Shown: in pieces, positions 8,440 to 16,811 of the stretch
Layout: every line of letters begins with the position of its first letter
Numbering within the stretch: position 1 is the first letter of the stretch
From: Flavobacterium sp.
GTDB taxonomy: Bacteria; Bacteroidota; Bacteroidia; Flavobacteriales; Flavobacteriaceae
DNA length: 39,688 nt
Assembly: GCF_013822155.1 (NCBI RefSeq)
Contig: NZ_PNJW01000025.1
Coordinates: forward strand, 1 to 39,688
Reading direction: 5' to 3'
The notes under the pieces: generated by a model
Databases searched by the model: none
What the model was told of the DNA's origin: nothing
What the model saw: the letters and a program-made list of their open reading frames with translations, nothing else
Made by a program: the position numbers and the translations under genes

Positions 8440-10857
8440 ATGAGATTTTCAATTTCGAGAATTTTTATCATAATTAATCTATTATTTTTAACAACTGTTT
8501 CCGGTCAGGAGTTTTCTGTTTCCGGTATCTTAGTCGATGAAAATAAAGTTGGTATTGAATCTTCAGAAGTTATCCTTTTAAAAGATGGAAACATCATCAC
8601 TTCAACTTTAACTGATTCCAAAGGAACTTTTAATTTAAAAAGCACAAAAGGAACCTATTCACTTCGTTTTTATTTTGTAGGCTCAGTCATTTATCAAACG
8701 GACTTTATTTTAGACAAAAATATTTCCTTGGGAGCATTGACATCCTTTGATAATACCAACCAATTAAAAGAAGTAGAAGTCACCTCCAAGAAAAAAATTA
8801 TTGAAAATAAAGTCGACCGCACGGTTTTTAATGTTGAAAATAGTGTTCGGGCTTCCGGAAGTGACGGGCTAGAATTATTAAAAAGCACGCCGGGTGTAGC
8901 TGTTTCAGCAAACTCTATTGGCATTGTTGGAAAAAGTACCGTAAGTGTAATGATTGACGAAAGAATTATCAATCTGAGCGGAGATGAATTAAATAATTAT
9001 TTGCGTAGTATCAATTCAGATAACATCAAAAGTATCGAAGTGATTACAACACCTCCGGCAAAATATGATGCACAGGGAAATAGTGGATTAATCAATATCA
9101 AATTAAAGAAAATTCAAGAAAATTCCTGGTCCAGCACTATACGAGCCAATTATATTCAAACCACTTATCCTTCCGTTTCAGCTGGAATCAACTTTATTTA
9201 TAACAAAAATAACGTGAGCTTTTTTACCGATTTTGCGAAAAGAGAAGGTAATGACAAAATAGTGGAAAACACAGATACTTACTATGAAAGCGAAACGTGG
9301 AATGGTGAAACAAAACGAAAAGACAAAGCTGACATTTACAGAGGAATAATAGGCCTTGATTATAAATTATCTGATAATGCTAAAATAGGGGCAAAATATG
9401 TTGGATTGTTTGACAAACCTGATGTGACTGACAGTAATTCGTCAAAAGTTTTTGACAAAGTTACCGGTAATTTGATTTCAACTTACGAAACAACCGGCTA
9501 CAATGACTCTGAAAACAAAAACAACTCCATTAATACTTATTACATCCAAAAACTTGACACTTTAGGGAAACAATTCACCGTTGATTTAGATTATTTCAAT
9601 TATAATGACACTAAAATCAGAAACTTTACTACACAAAACTTCAGTCCTACCAATAATCCATTAGGTCCGGCCACCAAAGCTCAAAATACCGGCATTCAAG
9701 ATATTGAAAATTATAGTGCGAAATTTGATTTTGATTTACCTACAAAATGGGCTACTTATGGCTTTGGTGGAAAATTAAGCTGGGTAAAAAACAAAAGTGA
9801 CATTAGCTACTATGACTTATCCACTGGAGTTCCCTTCCTGGATATCAGTCAAACTAATATCTTTGATTATAACGAAGATACGCAAGCTGCCTATGTCAAT
9901 TTTTCCAAAACACTTAGTTCAAAATGGCAAACTCAACTTGGCCTACGTTATGAAAATACACAAGTTGTCGGAATTACTACTTCTCCGGATGTGACACAAA
10001 ATCAAGAAAACAGTTTTGACTACAACAAACTATTTCCATCAGCATACCTTTTGTACACTCCAAATGAAAATAACAGTTTATCAATAAATTACAGCAAAAG
10101 AATTGATCGGCCTATATTTTGGGATTTAAATCCGTTTAAATGGTATTTAAGTTCTTTTATAATTGTTGAAGGAAACCCTTATTTACAACCTTCCTTTGCA
10201 GATAATTTTGAACTAAATTACAGTTATAAAGAAAATTTAACCTTCAAAATTTATTATTCAACCACAACAAACGGGAATCTTCAAATTCCATTCATTGATT
10301 TAAACACAGACCCACAAACTGTTCGTTATCAAAGAGGCAACTTTTATGATAAAGATCAATATGGAGCGACCATAACCTATTTATACAATGCTTTCGAATG
10401 GTGGGAAAGTTCCAATACAATAAATGGAAACTACAACAATACTACTTTTACACGTGAACTTCCAACTGAGGCTCAAAATGGATTCTTGTATGTAATATAC
10501 TCCAATAATACTTTCACCTTGAATAAAAAGAAATCGTTTATGGCTGAGTTAAATTATGAATACCACAGTCCGAGAAAAGATTTATATTATGAAGCCACAC
10601 AGTATTCAAAATTAGATGCAGGCTTGCGTTATTCCATCAAGGAAAAAGGCTGGAGTTTCATTTTATTAGGAACCGATATTTTCAGAACCTACATGGCCTA
10701 TATTTCTACTGAAGTAAACAACACACCACAAAGACGATCCCTTTATATGGATGAACGAATGCTACGGGTAGGAATTACTTATAAATTTGGAAATAAAAAA
10801 CTCTCTGCAAACCAACGGGAATCAGGGAATGAAGAAGTTCAAGGACGTCTGAAATAA
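8440..10857 (+). CDS. Outer-membrane beta-barrel / TonB-dependent receptor family protein
   Basis: This 805-residue protein has a signal peptide (MRFSISRIFIIINLLFLTT, cleavage near SGQE). A carboxypeptidase-regulatory-like beta-sandwich follows (about 24-100), then a plug-like domain (about 105-215: DGLELLKSTPGV, SVMIDERI, IEVITTPPAKYDAQG), then a large aromatic-rich barrel to the C terminus. This is the layout of the OMP_b-brl_3-type receptors common in Bacteroidota. NPFKWYLSSF and EGNPYLQPSF in the barrel are typical of that group. The substrate is unknown. It is monocistronic: a terminator lies before it, it has its own promoter, and rpoD follows with a separate upstream region. Confidence 0.9.
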   Translation: MRFSISRIFIIINLLFLTTVSGQEFSVSGILVDENKVGIESSEVILLKDGNIITSTLTDSKGTFNLKSTKGTYSLRFYFVGSVIYQTDFILDKNISLGALTSFDNTNQLKEVEVTSKKKIIENKVDRTVFNVENSVRASGSDGLELLKSTPGVAVSANSIGIVGKSTVSVMIDERIINLSGDELNNYLRSINSDNIKSIEVITTPPAKYDAQGNSGLINIKLKKIQENSWSSTIRANYIQTTYPSVSAGINFIYNKNNVSFFTDFAKREGNDKIVENTDTYYESETWNGETKRKDKADIYRGIIGLDYKLSDNAKIGAKYVGLFDKPDVTDSNSSKVFDKVTGNLISTYETTGYNDSENKNNSINTYYIQKLDTLGKQFTVDLDYFNYNDTKIRNFTTQNFSPTNNPLGPATKAQNTGIQDIENYSAKFDFDLPTKWATYGFGGKLSWVKNKSDISYYDLSTGVPFLDISQTNIFDYNEDTQAAYVNFSKTLSSKWQTQLGLRYENTQVVGITTSPDVTQNQENSFDYNKLFPSAYLLYTPNENNSLSINYSKRIDRPIFWDLNPFKWYLSSFIIVEGNPYLQPSFADNFELNYSYKENLTFKIYYSTTTNGNLQIPFIDLNTDPQTVRYQRGNFYDKDQYGATITYLYNAFEWWESSNTINGNYNNTTFTRELPTEAQNGFLYVIYSNNTFTLNKKKSFMAELNYEYHSPRKDLYYEATQYSKLDAGLRYSIKEKGWSFILLGTDIFRTYMAYISTEVNNTPQRRSLYMDERMLRVGITYKFGNKKLSANQRESGNEEVQGRLK

Positions 10858-10870
10858 TTTTTTATTATTA

Positions 10871-10890
10871 TTTTGTAACTTTTTGTAACT
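10871..10890 (+). repeat. Perfect tandem repeat upstream of rpoD
   Basis: The decamer TTTTGTAACT occurs twice in direct succession, one helical turn apart. It is followed by TATGTTTC (10890-10897), a seven-of-eight match to the -7 box. It could be a regulator site or simply promoter sequence for rpoD. Confidence 0.6.
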
Positions 10891-10934
10891 ATGTTTCGTA
10901 TAATTACTTGAACCTATTATTCAAATAGAATTAA

Positions 10935-11798
10935 ATGAGACAACTCAAAATCACAAAGCAGGTAACGAATCGTGAAACTGCATCCCTTGACAAATACTTA
11001 CAAGAAATTGGAAAAGTTGATTTAATTACAGCCGACGAAGAGGTTGAATTAGCACAACGTATCAAAGCAGGTGACCAACGAGCCTTAGAAAAATTAACTA
11101 AAGCAAACTTACGTTTCGTTGTATCGGTTGCTAAACAATACCAAAACCAAGGATTAACCTTGCCGGATTTAATAAACGAAGGAAATTTAGGGCTTATTAA
11201 AGCAGCTCAACGTTTTGATGAAACACGTGGATTTAAATTCATTTCCTATGCCGTTTGGTGGATTCGTCAATCGATTTTACAAGCTTTGGCAGAACAATCC
11301 CGTATTGTACGTTTACCGTTGAACAAGATTGGTTCTATCAATAAAATCAACAAAATGTATGCTTTATTGGAGCAATCAAATGAGCGTCCGCCATCTGCAG
11401 AGGAAATTGCAAAAGAGTTAGACATGACTGTAAATGATGTAAAAGAGAGCATGAAAAACTCGGGCCGTCATTTATCCATGGATGCTCCTTTAGTTGAAGG
11501 CGAAGATTCTAATTTGTATGACGTTTTACGTTCAGGAGAATCGCCAAATCCGGATAGAGAATTGATTCACGAATCGCTTCGTACAGAAATTGAACGTTCG
11601 TTAGAAACCTTGACACCAAGAGAAGCAGACGTAGTCCGTTTATATTTTGGATTAGGAGATCAACATCCGATGACTTTAGAAGAAATTGGCGAAACATTTG
11701 ATTTAACGCGTGAACGTGTTCGTCAAATTAAAGAAAAAGCTATTCGCAGATTAAAACATACTTCCAGAAGTAAAATATTAAAAACATACCTTGGTTAA
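10935..11798 (+). CDS. rpoD: Primary RNA polymerase sigma factor (sigma-70/RpoD type)
   Basis: In this 287-residue protein, region 1.2 ([17 protein letters not shown]), region 2 ([39 protein letters not shown]), region 3 ([13 protein letters not shown]) and region 4 ([16 protein letters not shown] and [18 protein letters not shown]) follow in order. Region 1.1 and the large non-conserved insert of the proteobacterial factor are absent, as is normal for the Bacteroidota housekeeping sigma. This protein would be the one reading the TAnnTTTG promoters seen through the window. The ATG at 10935 gives the standard MRQLKITKQ start. Two terminator hairpins follow. Confidence 0.97.
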   Translation: MRQLKITKQVTNRETASLDKYLQEIGKVDLITADEEVELAQRIKAGDQRALEKLTKANLRFVVSVAKQYQNQGLTLPDLINEGNLGLIKAAQRFDETRGFKFISYAVWWIRQSILQALAEQSRIVRLPLNKIGSINKINKMYALLEQSNERPPSAEEIAKELDMTVNDVKESMKNSGRHLSMDAPLVEGEDSNLYDVLRSGESPNPDRELIHESLRTEIERSLETLTPREADVVRLYFGLGDQHPMTLEEIGETFDLTRERVRQIKEKAIRRLKHTSRSKILKTYLG

Positions 11799-11822
11799 TC
11801 TGTTTAACCTATAAAAAGTAAC

Positions 11823-11847
11823 AACAGTTAATAACTGTTCGTTTTTT
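11823..11847 (+). terminator. Terminator after rpoD (first hairpin)
   Basis: Arms AACAGTTA (11823-11830) and TAACTGTT (11832-11839) are followed by CGTTTTTTG. The loop is tight, so the usable stem is about 6 bp. Confidence 0.65.
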
Positions 11848-11860
11848 GATTGATAATTGA

Positions 11861-11893
11861 AACTCCGGCTGATTACCGGAGTTTTGCTTTTTT
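11861..11893 (+). terminator. Second hairpin terminator after rpoD
   Basis: Stem AACTCCGG (11861-11868) with CCGGAGTT (11876-11883), seven-base loop, followed by TTGCTTTTTT. Confidence 0.8.
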
Positions 11894-11967
11894 AGGGCAA
11901 GCAAAACCCACGGTCAGTTCGCTACGCTCGGGTTTCCGGAGTTTTGCTTTTTTGTGGGAAACAAAAC
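11876..11967 (+). repeat. Duplicated terminator arm with intervening repeat
   Basis: About 32 bases starting CCGGAGTTTTGCTTTTTT (11876-11907) recur at 11936-11967 with few changes, ending ACAAAAC in the second copy against GCAAAAC in the first. Between the copies lies a GC-richer segment (CGGTCAGTTCGCTACGCTCGG, 11914-11934) that resembles short repeats scattered through many Flavobacterium genomes. The duplication may have arisen by insertion of this small element with target duplication. Confidence 0.6.
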
Positions 11968-12006
11968 TTTTAATCCTTTAAACTTTTAAACTTTTAAACT
12001 AAAATC

Positions 12007-12014
12007 TATCTTTG
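12007..12014 (+). promoter_or_regulatory. -7 box TATCTTTG for rpe
   Basis: A full TAnnTTTG match 21 bases before the ATG at 12036. The TTG position reads TTT, so the -33 element is weak. Confidence 0.55.
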
Positions 12015-12035
12015 CAACCAACAACACAACTCAAA

Positions 12036-12695
12036 ATGAAAAACACGCTTATTGCCCCTTCTATATTAGCAGCTGATTTTGCCAATTTACAACGCGATAT
12101 TGAAATGATTAATCAAAGTGAAGCTGATTGGTTTCATATTGACATCATGGATGGTGTTTTTGTTCCCAATATTTCTTTTGGAATGCCTGTTTTAGAAGCC
12201 ATTACCAAACACGCAAAAAAAACTATTGATGTCCATCTGATGATTATTGATCCCGACAGGTACATCAAAACCTTTGCTCAATTAGGCTCAACTAACTTAA
12301 CGGTACATTATGAAGCTTGCACTCATTTACACAGAACCCTACAAGCCATCAAAGCAGAAGGCATGAAAGCCGGTGTTGCTTTAAATCCACACACTCCGGT
12401 TAGCTTATTAGAAGATATTATTAAAGATATTGATTTAGTTTGTTTGATGAGTGTAAATCCGGGATTTGGCGGACAATCATTTATAGAGCATACCTACACT
12501 AAAGTAAAGCAGCTAAAAGAAATTATTTTACGCAATAACGCTTCAACTCTAATTGAAATTGATGGTGGTGTTACCAATAAAAATGCACAACAATTGGCAG
12601 AAGTCGGTGCTGATGTTTTAGTAGCCGGCAATTATGTATTTAAAGCCCAAAATCCAATTGAAACAATTAAAGATTTAAAGAAGATTACACAGTAA
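12036..12695 (+). CDS. rpe: Ribulose-phosphate 3-epimerase
   Basis: A 219-residue TIM-barrel enzyme that interconverts ribulose 5-phosphate and xylulose 5-phosphate in the pentose phosphate pathway. Metal-binding and active-site motifs are all present: IAPSILAADFANL at the start, HIDIMDGVFVPN, DVHLMI, HYEAC, MSVNPGFGGQSF, IEIDGGV and the phosphate-binding VLVAGNYVF. The frame stays open upstream to a TTG at 12012, but that lies inside the promoter; the ATG at 12036 gives the usual N terminus MKNTLIAPS. The CBS gene converges on its 3' end 21 bases away. Confidence 0.97.
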   Translation: MKNTLIAPSILAADFANLQRDIEMINQSEADWFHIDIMDGVFVPNISFGMPVLEAITKHAKKTIDVHLMIIDPDRYIKTFAQLGSTNLTVHYEACTHLHRTLQAIKAEGMKAGVALNPHTPVSLLEDIIKDIDLVCLMSVNPGFGGQSFIEHTYTKVKQLKEIILRNNASTLIEIDGGVTNKNAQQLAEVGADVLVAGNYVFKAQNPIETIKDLKKITQ

Positions 12696-12716
12696 TTTTC
12701 CGGGCGTTTATTTTTC

Positions 12717-13136
12717 TTAATATTGGTCGATTAAATATTTGATAATATCCGTTGTAGTTACAATACCAACTAATAATTTCCCCTCAACTACAGGAAGTGC
12801 ATGAAATTCATTCGTTGCTAATATTTCAGCCACTTGTTTAATTGTTGTATCAGGACTTACAGTGACTAATTTTTTAGCCATCACCTGTTCAACGGTAAAC
12901 ATATTATAAACCGTTACATCAACTACTTCATCCTCGTCATCAACAGCATCTACAAACGAAATACGAAGCAAATCAGTATAGCTTAGCATTCCAATAATTT
13001 TGTTGCTATCTACAACCGGAATGTGACGGATATGATGTTTTTTGAATAGCATTTCAGCCTTTGTCAAATCGTCTGAAAGATTTAACTTAATCACATTTTT
13101 GGACATTATTGTCGATACAGGAACTTGCTTTTTCAT
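12717..13136 (-). CDS. CBS-domain pair protein
   Basis: This 139-residue protein consists of two CBS domains (about 1-60 and 77-137). Each shows the pattern I-M-x-K followed by HIRHIPVVD or EFHALPVVE and then GMLSYTDLL or GIVTTTDII. CBS pairs bind adenosyl nucleotides and often regulate a partner. No catalytic domain is attached and no partner is evident next to it. An acidic linker (DAVDDEDEVVDV) joins the two halves. Cytoplasmic. The exact role is unknown. Confidence 0.9.
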   Translation of the reverse strand: MKKQVPVSTIMSKNVIKLNLSDDLTKAEMLFKKHHIRHIPVVDSNKIIGMLSYTDLLRISFVDAVDDEDEVVDVTVYNMFTVEQVMAKKLVTVSPDTTIKQVAEILATNEFHALPVVEGKLLVGIVTTTDIIKYLIDQY

Positions 13137-13242
13137 TTCAATAACTTTTAATATATTGAAACAAATTTCACCTCTTTTTAGCTATAATAAGATGACGACT
13201 ATCAGTAAATAATTGAATTTATTTTAGTATATTATGGGGTAG

Positions 13243-14022
13243 CTAAAAATTTATCATTTTTCTTACTTTTTGAAACAATTCCGGAAATTCAATTTCAAAT
13301 TGTTCAGGAGTTTCAAAAAAATGTTCTAGCAAAACGGCTATAAACTCAAAAGAATTCGTGTAAGCATAAATTCTAAAATAATTGGAGGCAATTAGTTTTG
13401 TCCGAATTTCCGGTTTAGCAGTATAAGAAATGATTTGTTTATAAGTTTCAGCAAAAATTAAGGCACTAACATCCGAAGATTTCAACCCGTGAAGATGATA
13501 AGCATGAGCAAATTCATGCAAGCCTAAATTTAAATTATCGTTATCATATTCATAACCTGCTAGAAAATCTTCCCATGAAAACACAATAGCTTTCATTCTT
13601 GGGTTAAATTCACCTTTGTGCCATACATCATTTACCGTAGAATAATATGATTCGGGGTAAATAATAATTTTATCGAATACCTTAACCAGATAATTTCTCA
13701 TCCCAAAAGATAATTTAATGGCAGTAGCCGCTATTAAAATTTTCATTTCAGTTGATATTTCAATACCTTCTTTTGGGATAAATTGATAGTTCTGTATAAA
13801 AGTAGCAACACGATGGTCAAAATATTTTTTCTTTCGAGGAGATAAATTTGAATAATAGTGAAAATTAGAATTCAATATTTCAAGCTCAAAAGGTTTTAAT
13901 TTTTTTGGAATAGGATAAAAATGAATAAACAACGGTTTTCCATAAAAATAGACATAGACAGGTTCTATTGCTTTTCCAACAAAAACACCAAAAAAAACAG
14001 ACAGAAGAATAAAAGGATTCAA
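13243..14022 (-). CDS. Zinc-dependent peptidase, M90 (MtfA-like) family
   Basis: In this 259-residue protein an N-terminal hydrophobic segment (about 2-20) may anchor it in the membrane. The core carries the zinc-peptidase motif HEFAH at 169-173. The helix before it and the upstream VFSWEDFLAGY region (about 147-157) match the MtfA/M90 group, as does the later FEFIAVLLEHFFETPEQF, which supplies a likely third ligand Glu. E. coli MtfA acts on the glucose-uptake regulator Mlc; no Mlc is seen here, so the substrate is open. A likely -7 variant TATATTTA lies at 14039-14046. Confidence 0.85.
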   Translation of the reverse strand: MNPFILLSVFFGVFVGKAIEPVYVYFYGKPLFIHFYPIPKKLKPFELEILNSNFHYYSNLSPRKKKYFDHRVATFIQNYQFIPKEGIEISTEMKILIAATAIKLSFGMRNYLVKVFDKIIIYPESYYSTVNDVWHKGEFNPRMKAIVFSWEDFLAGYEYDNDNLNLGLHEFAHAYHLHGLKSSDVSALIFAETYKQIISYTAKPEIRTKLIASNYFRIYAYTNSFEFIAVLLEHFFETPEQFEIEFPELFQKVRKMINF

Positions 14023-14092
14023 TACTTATATTTTATTTTTAAATATAGATAAAAACTACTTCTTATCCGTAATTTCAAGATGAAAATAAAAA

Positions 14093-14119
14093 AAACACCC
14101 AAAAATTATTTGGGTGTTT
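14093..14119 (-). terminator. Terminator after tRNA-Arg
   Basis: A perfect 11-bp stem (14093-14103 with 14109-14119) with a 5-base loop. On the minus strand it is followed by a run of T, directly after the tRNA 3' end. Confidence 0.9.
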
Positions 14120-14124
14120 CAAGG

Positions 14125-14198
14125 TGACCTCGGAGGGGTTCGAACCCCCAACCATCAGAGCCGAAATCTGATATTCTATCCAGTTGAACTACGAGGCC
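14125..14198 (-). tRNA. trnR: tRNA-Arg (anticodon UCG)
   Basis: On the minus strand the acceptor arms GGCCTCG and CGAGGTC pair over seven bases with one G-U. The anticodon stem TCAGA/TCTGA encloses the seven-base loop TTTCGGC, giving anticodon TCG (Arg, CGN codons). The T arm contains GGTTCGAACCC. The discriminator is A; the next bases are CCT, so CCA is not fully encoded and must be added. A strong terminator follows. Confidence 0.96.
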
Positions 14199-14239
14199 AA
14201 TGATTGCATTTTTGAAGTGCGAATCTACAATAAAATATA

Positions 14240-14689
14240 TTATGCTAAAAGTTTTTTTACTACTGTTGATATCGTTTTACCATCAGCACTACCTCCTAAT
14301 TGTTTTGACGCTATTCCCATTAACTGCCCCATAGAGGCCATTCCTGAAAATCCATTTTCTGCAATGATTTGAGCAACTGCAACTTCAACTTCATTTTCGC
14401 TTAATTGTTTTGGCAAAAACTTTTCGATTACAGCAGACTGAAGTAATTCCGGTTCTGCTAAATCTTGTCTTCCTTGTTGAACATAAATTGCCGCACTGTC
14501 TTTACGTTGTTTTACTAAACGCTGTAATAGTTTTATTTCATCTTCCTGTGCTAATTCATCTTTTGCTCCACCTTCAGTTAAAGCTAACAAAATAGCTGAT
14601 TTAACAGCTCTTAACGACTCTAAAGCGATTGTGTCTTTTGCTCGCATCGCATTTTTAATTTCCTCGTTTATTTGGCTTTGTAAACTCAT
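14240..14689 (-). CDS. GatB/YqeY domain-containing protein
   Basis: A 149-residue protein typical of the YqeY family: helical N-terminal part (MSLQSQINEEIKNAMRAKD and LESLRAVKSAILLA) and a C-terminal helical domain like the tRNA-binding tail of GatB (ENGFSGMASMGQLMGIASKQLGG). YqeY proteins stand alone and their role is not well defined; a link to aminoacyl-tRNA metabolism is assumed from the GatB likeness. It is separated from ftsZ by a terminator and has its own -7 box. Confidence 0.93.
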   Translation of the reverse strand: MSLQSQINEEIKNAMRAKDTIALESLRAVKSAILLALTEGGAKDELAQEDEIKLLQRLVKQRKDSAAIYVQQGRQDLAEPELLQSAVIEKFLPKQLSENEVEVAVAQIIAENGFSGMASMGQLMGIASKQLGGSADGKTISTVVKKLLA

Positions 14690-14767
14690 AGTAGTTGTTT
14701 TTTTATATAACTATTTATAAAAAGAAATCCTTAATCCTTTATCTTAGATTCTTGTTTTAATGGATTG

Positions 14768-14775
14768 CAAAGATA
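14768..14775 (-). promoter_or_regulatory. -7 box TATCTTTG for the YqeY gene
   Basis: A full TAnnTTTG match on the minus strand about 80 bases before the YqeY ATG. It directly follows, and overlaps the T-run of, the ftsZ terminator. Confidence 0.6.
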
Positions 14776-14813
14776 AAAAAATAACCCGAAAATTAGATTC
14801 TAATTTCCGGGTT
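14774..14813 (-). terminator. Terminator at the end of the dcw cluster (after ftsZ)
   Basis: A 14-bp stem (14783-14796 with 14800-14813, one mismatch) with a 3-base loop, followed on the minus strand by a run of seven T. Confidence 0.9.
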
Positions 14814-14835
14814 AAATCATGCTTGTTTGAGTTAG

Positions 14836-16758
14836 TTAATCCACATTGTCATGAAGAAATGAATTGTTAGAACGCAACTGAGTATCGTCGTTACTATCTG
14901 TTCCCAAAGACATCCTGGATTGATTATTTAAAGGTGCATTTGTTGGTAAATCTACACCCATTCTTTTGTATGCCGGTACTTTTTCCATTTCATCTAAACG
15001 AGATGAATTGGTATGGAATTTATAATTAAATTCTTTTAGTTTTTTTCTTCTATCATCCGCACGCATTTTTAATGTTTCTTCGATGGTCATTTCCGTTGGA
15101 TTTATTTCATCAAAGGAAGGAGAAAAAGCAATAGGAGTCTCCACTTTTTTTACGGTAATATTCATTTCTTCATTTACCGGTTCCTCAACAACATTAACCA
15201 CCGGTTTTGAGTTCAGAAGTTCTGCTTCAACTTCCATGTATTCTTCTAACGAATACCGAATTACACCGGTTTCATTTACTTCAGTCATTGGGATGACTTG
15301 CATAGGTTCATTTACAATAATTTCGTTTGTGGCTGTAGGATTGAGGTCAAAAAGGATGGTTTTTTCAGATTCTATAGGTTGATTGATTCCTAAATCAAAC
15401 GAAAGTGTCACTTGTTCTTTTTCAACAATTACAAACTCAGGATCTTTCACTATAATTTCGCGAACTTCCGGTGTTGTTGCAAACAATTGATTTTCTGTAA
15501 AAGGAGCTACAATTTCATAGGTTATTTCAATGTTCTTGATTAACTCAGAAGTAGGAATCAAGTCGGATACCATTTTTGGTTCTACGACTTCCATTTCATC
15601 AATTAATTCAAAAACTATTTTATCTTCAATATTACTAGAAGGTGTTTCTTTTTCAATCACAAAATCTAAAATTGGCGAAACCACTTTTTGTGATAAATCA
15701 ATCGTGTTGGTTTGGTTTTCTTCTAAAGAATGTATAATTTTTTTAGGCTCAGCATTCACGATTTCTTTTTGCTGTTCCACATTAAAACCCGTTGCAATGA
15801 TTGTTACAGCGATAGAATCTCCTAAAGATTCATCTTCACCAACCCCCATTATAATATTTGCATTGTGTCCGGCTTCAGCTTGAATATGATCATTAATCTC
15901 CCCTATCTCGTCAATTGTAATTTCAGAAGAGCCGGAAACGATAAGCAACAATACGTTTTTAGCCCCCGTAATTTTATTATCATTCAACAAAGGAGAATCT
16001 AATGCAGAAACAATAGCGTCTTTAGCTCTGTTTTCTCCTTCAGCAGTTGCAGAACCCATTATTGCTGTTCCACTGTTAGACAGAACCGTTTTAGCATCTT
16101 TCAAGTCAATATTTTGTGTATAGTGGTGCGTAATCACCTCAGCTATACCACGAGAAGCAGTCGCTAAAACTTCATCCGCTTTAGAGAATCCGGCTTTAAA
16201 GCCAAGATTTCCATACACTTCTCTCAATTTATTATTATTGATAACGATAAGTGAATCAACTTGTTTTCTTAAACGCTCCACTCCTGACATGGCTTGTTCT
16301 GAACGAACTTTACCTTCAAATTGAAATGGAATAGTTACAATACCAACCGTTAAAATATCTTTTTCTTTAGCCATTTGAGCAATTACCGGAGCAGCTCCTG
16401 TACCTGTTCCACCACCCATTCCTGCCGTGATGAAAATCATTTTGGTATTGCTATCCAATAATTTATCAATGTCTTCCATGCTTTCTAAGGCAGATTGTTG
16501 TCCTACCTCAGGATTAGCTCCGGCCCCTAATCCTTCTGTCAGGTTTACACCCAATTGAATTTTATTTGGCACAGGACTATTTTGAAGAGCTTGTGAGTCG
16601 GTATTACAAACTACAAAATCTACTCCTTTAATCCCTTGTTTAAACATGTGGTTAATGGCATTACTCCCGCCACCACCTACACCAATTACTTTAATTACAT
16701 TTGATTGGTTTTTAGGTAAATCAAATGAAATACTTCCAAAATCTGAGTTGCTTATCAT
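14836..16758 (-). CDS. ftsZ: Cell division protein FtsZ with long C-terminal extension
   Basis: A tubulin-like GTPase that polymerises into the division ring. The GTP-binding domain (about 20-200) has GVGGGGSNAI and the signature GGGTGTG (115-121). The second domain runs to about 335 with the T7 region (NLGFKAGFSKADEVL). At 640 residues the protein is much longer than the roughly 380 of E. coli. The extra 300 residues form an acidic, low-complexity Glu/Val/Ile/Pro-rich linker. A candidate C-terminal binding peptide, KVPAYKRMGVDL, lies about 45 residues before the end instead of at the very end. It is the last gene of the dcw cluster, after ftsA, and is followed by a terminator. Confidence 0.97.
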   Translation of the reverse strand: MISNSDFGSISFDLPKNQSNVIKVIGVGGGGSNAINHMFKQGIKGVDFVVCNTDSQALQNSPVPNKIQLGVNLTEGLGAGANPEVGQQSALESMEDIDKLLDSNTKMIFITAGMGGGTGTGAAPVIAQMAKEKDILTVGIVTIPFQFEGKVRSEQAMSGVERLRKQVDSLIVINNNKLREVYGNLGFKAGFSKADEVLATASRGIAEVITHHYTQNIDLKDAKTVLSNSGTAIMGSATAEGENRAKDAIVSALDSPLLNDNKITGAKNVLLLIVSGSSEITIDEIGEINDHIQAEAGHNANIIMGVGEDESLGDSIAVTIIATGFNVEQQKEIVNAEPKKIIHSLEENQTNTIDLSQKVVSPILDFVIEKETPSSNIEDKIVFELIDEMEVVEPKMVSDLIPTSELIKNIEITYEIVAPFTENQLFATTPEVREIIVKDPEFVIVEKEQVTLSFDLGINQPIESEKTILFDLNPTATNEIIVNEPMQVIPMTEVNETGVIRYSLEEYMEVEAELLNSKPVVNVVEEPVNEEMNITVKKVETPIAFSPSFDEINPTEMTIEETLKMRADDRRKKLKEFNYKFHTNSSRLDEMEKVPAYKRMGVDLPTNAPLNNQSRMSLGTDSNDDTQLRSNNSFLHDNVD

Positions 16759-16811
16759 ACTACTTGGTTTTTCTAATTCATTTATTTTTAAAACTTTACA
16801 GAACTTAGGTT

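Noticed and set aside
12012..12035. Upstream TTG start for rpe
   Set aside because: It lies within the TATCTTTG promoter box, and the ATG at 12036 gives the conserved N terminus of the family.
15083..15883. Plus-strand frames of about 100 codons within ftsZ
   Set aside because: They are antisense shadows of the low-complexity FtsZ tail and show no family features.
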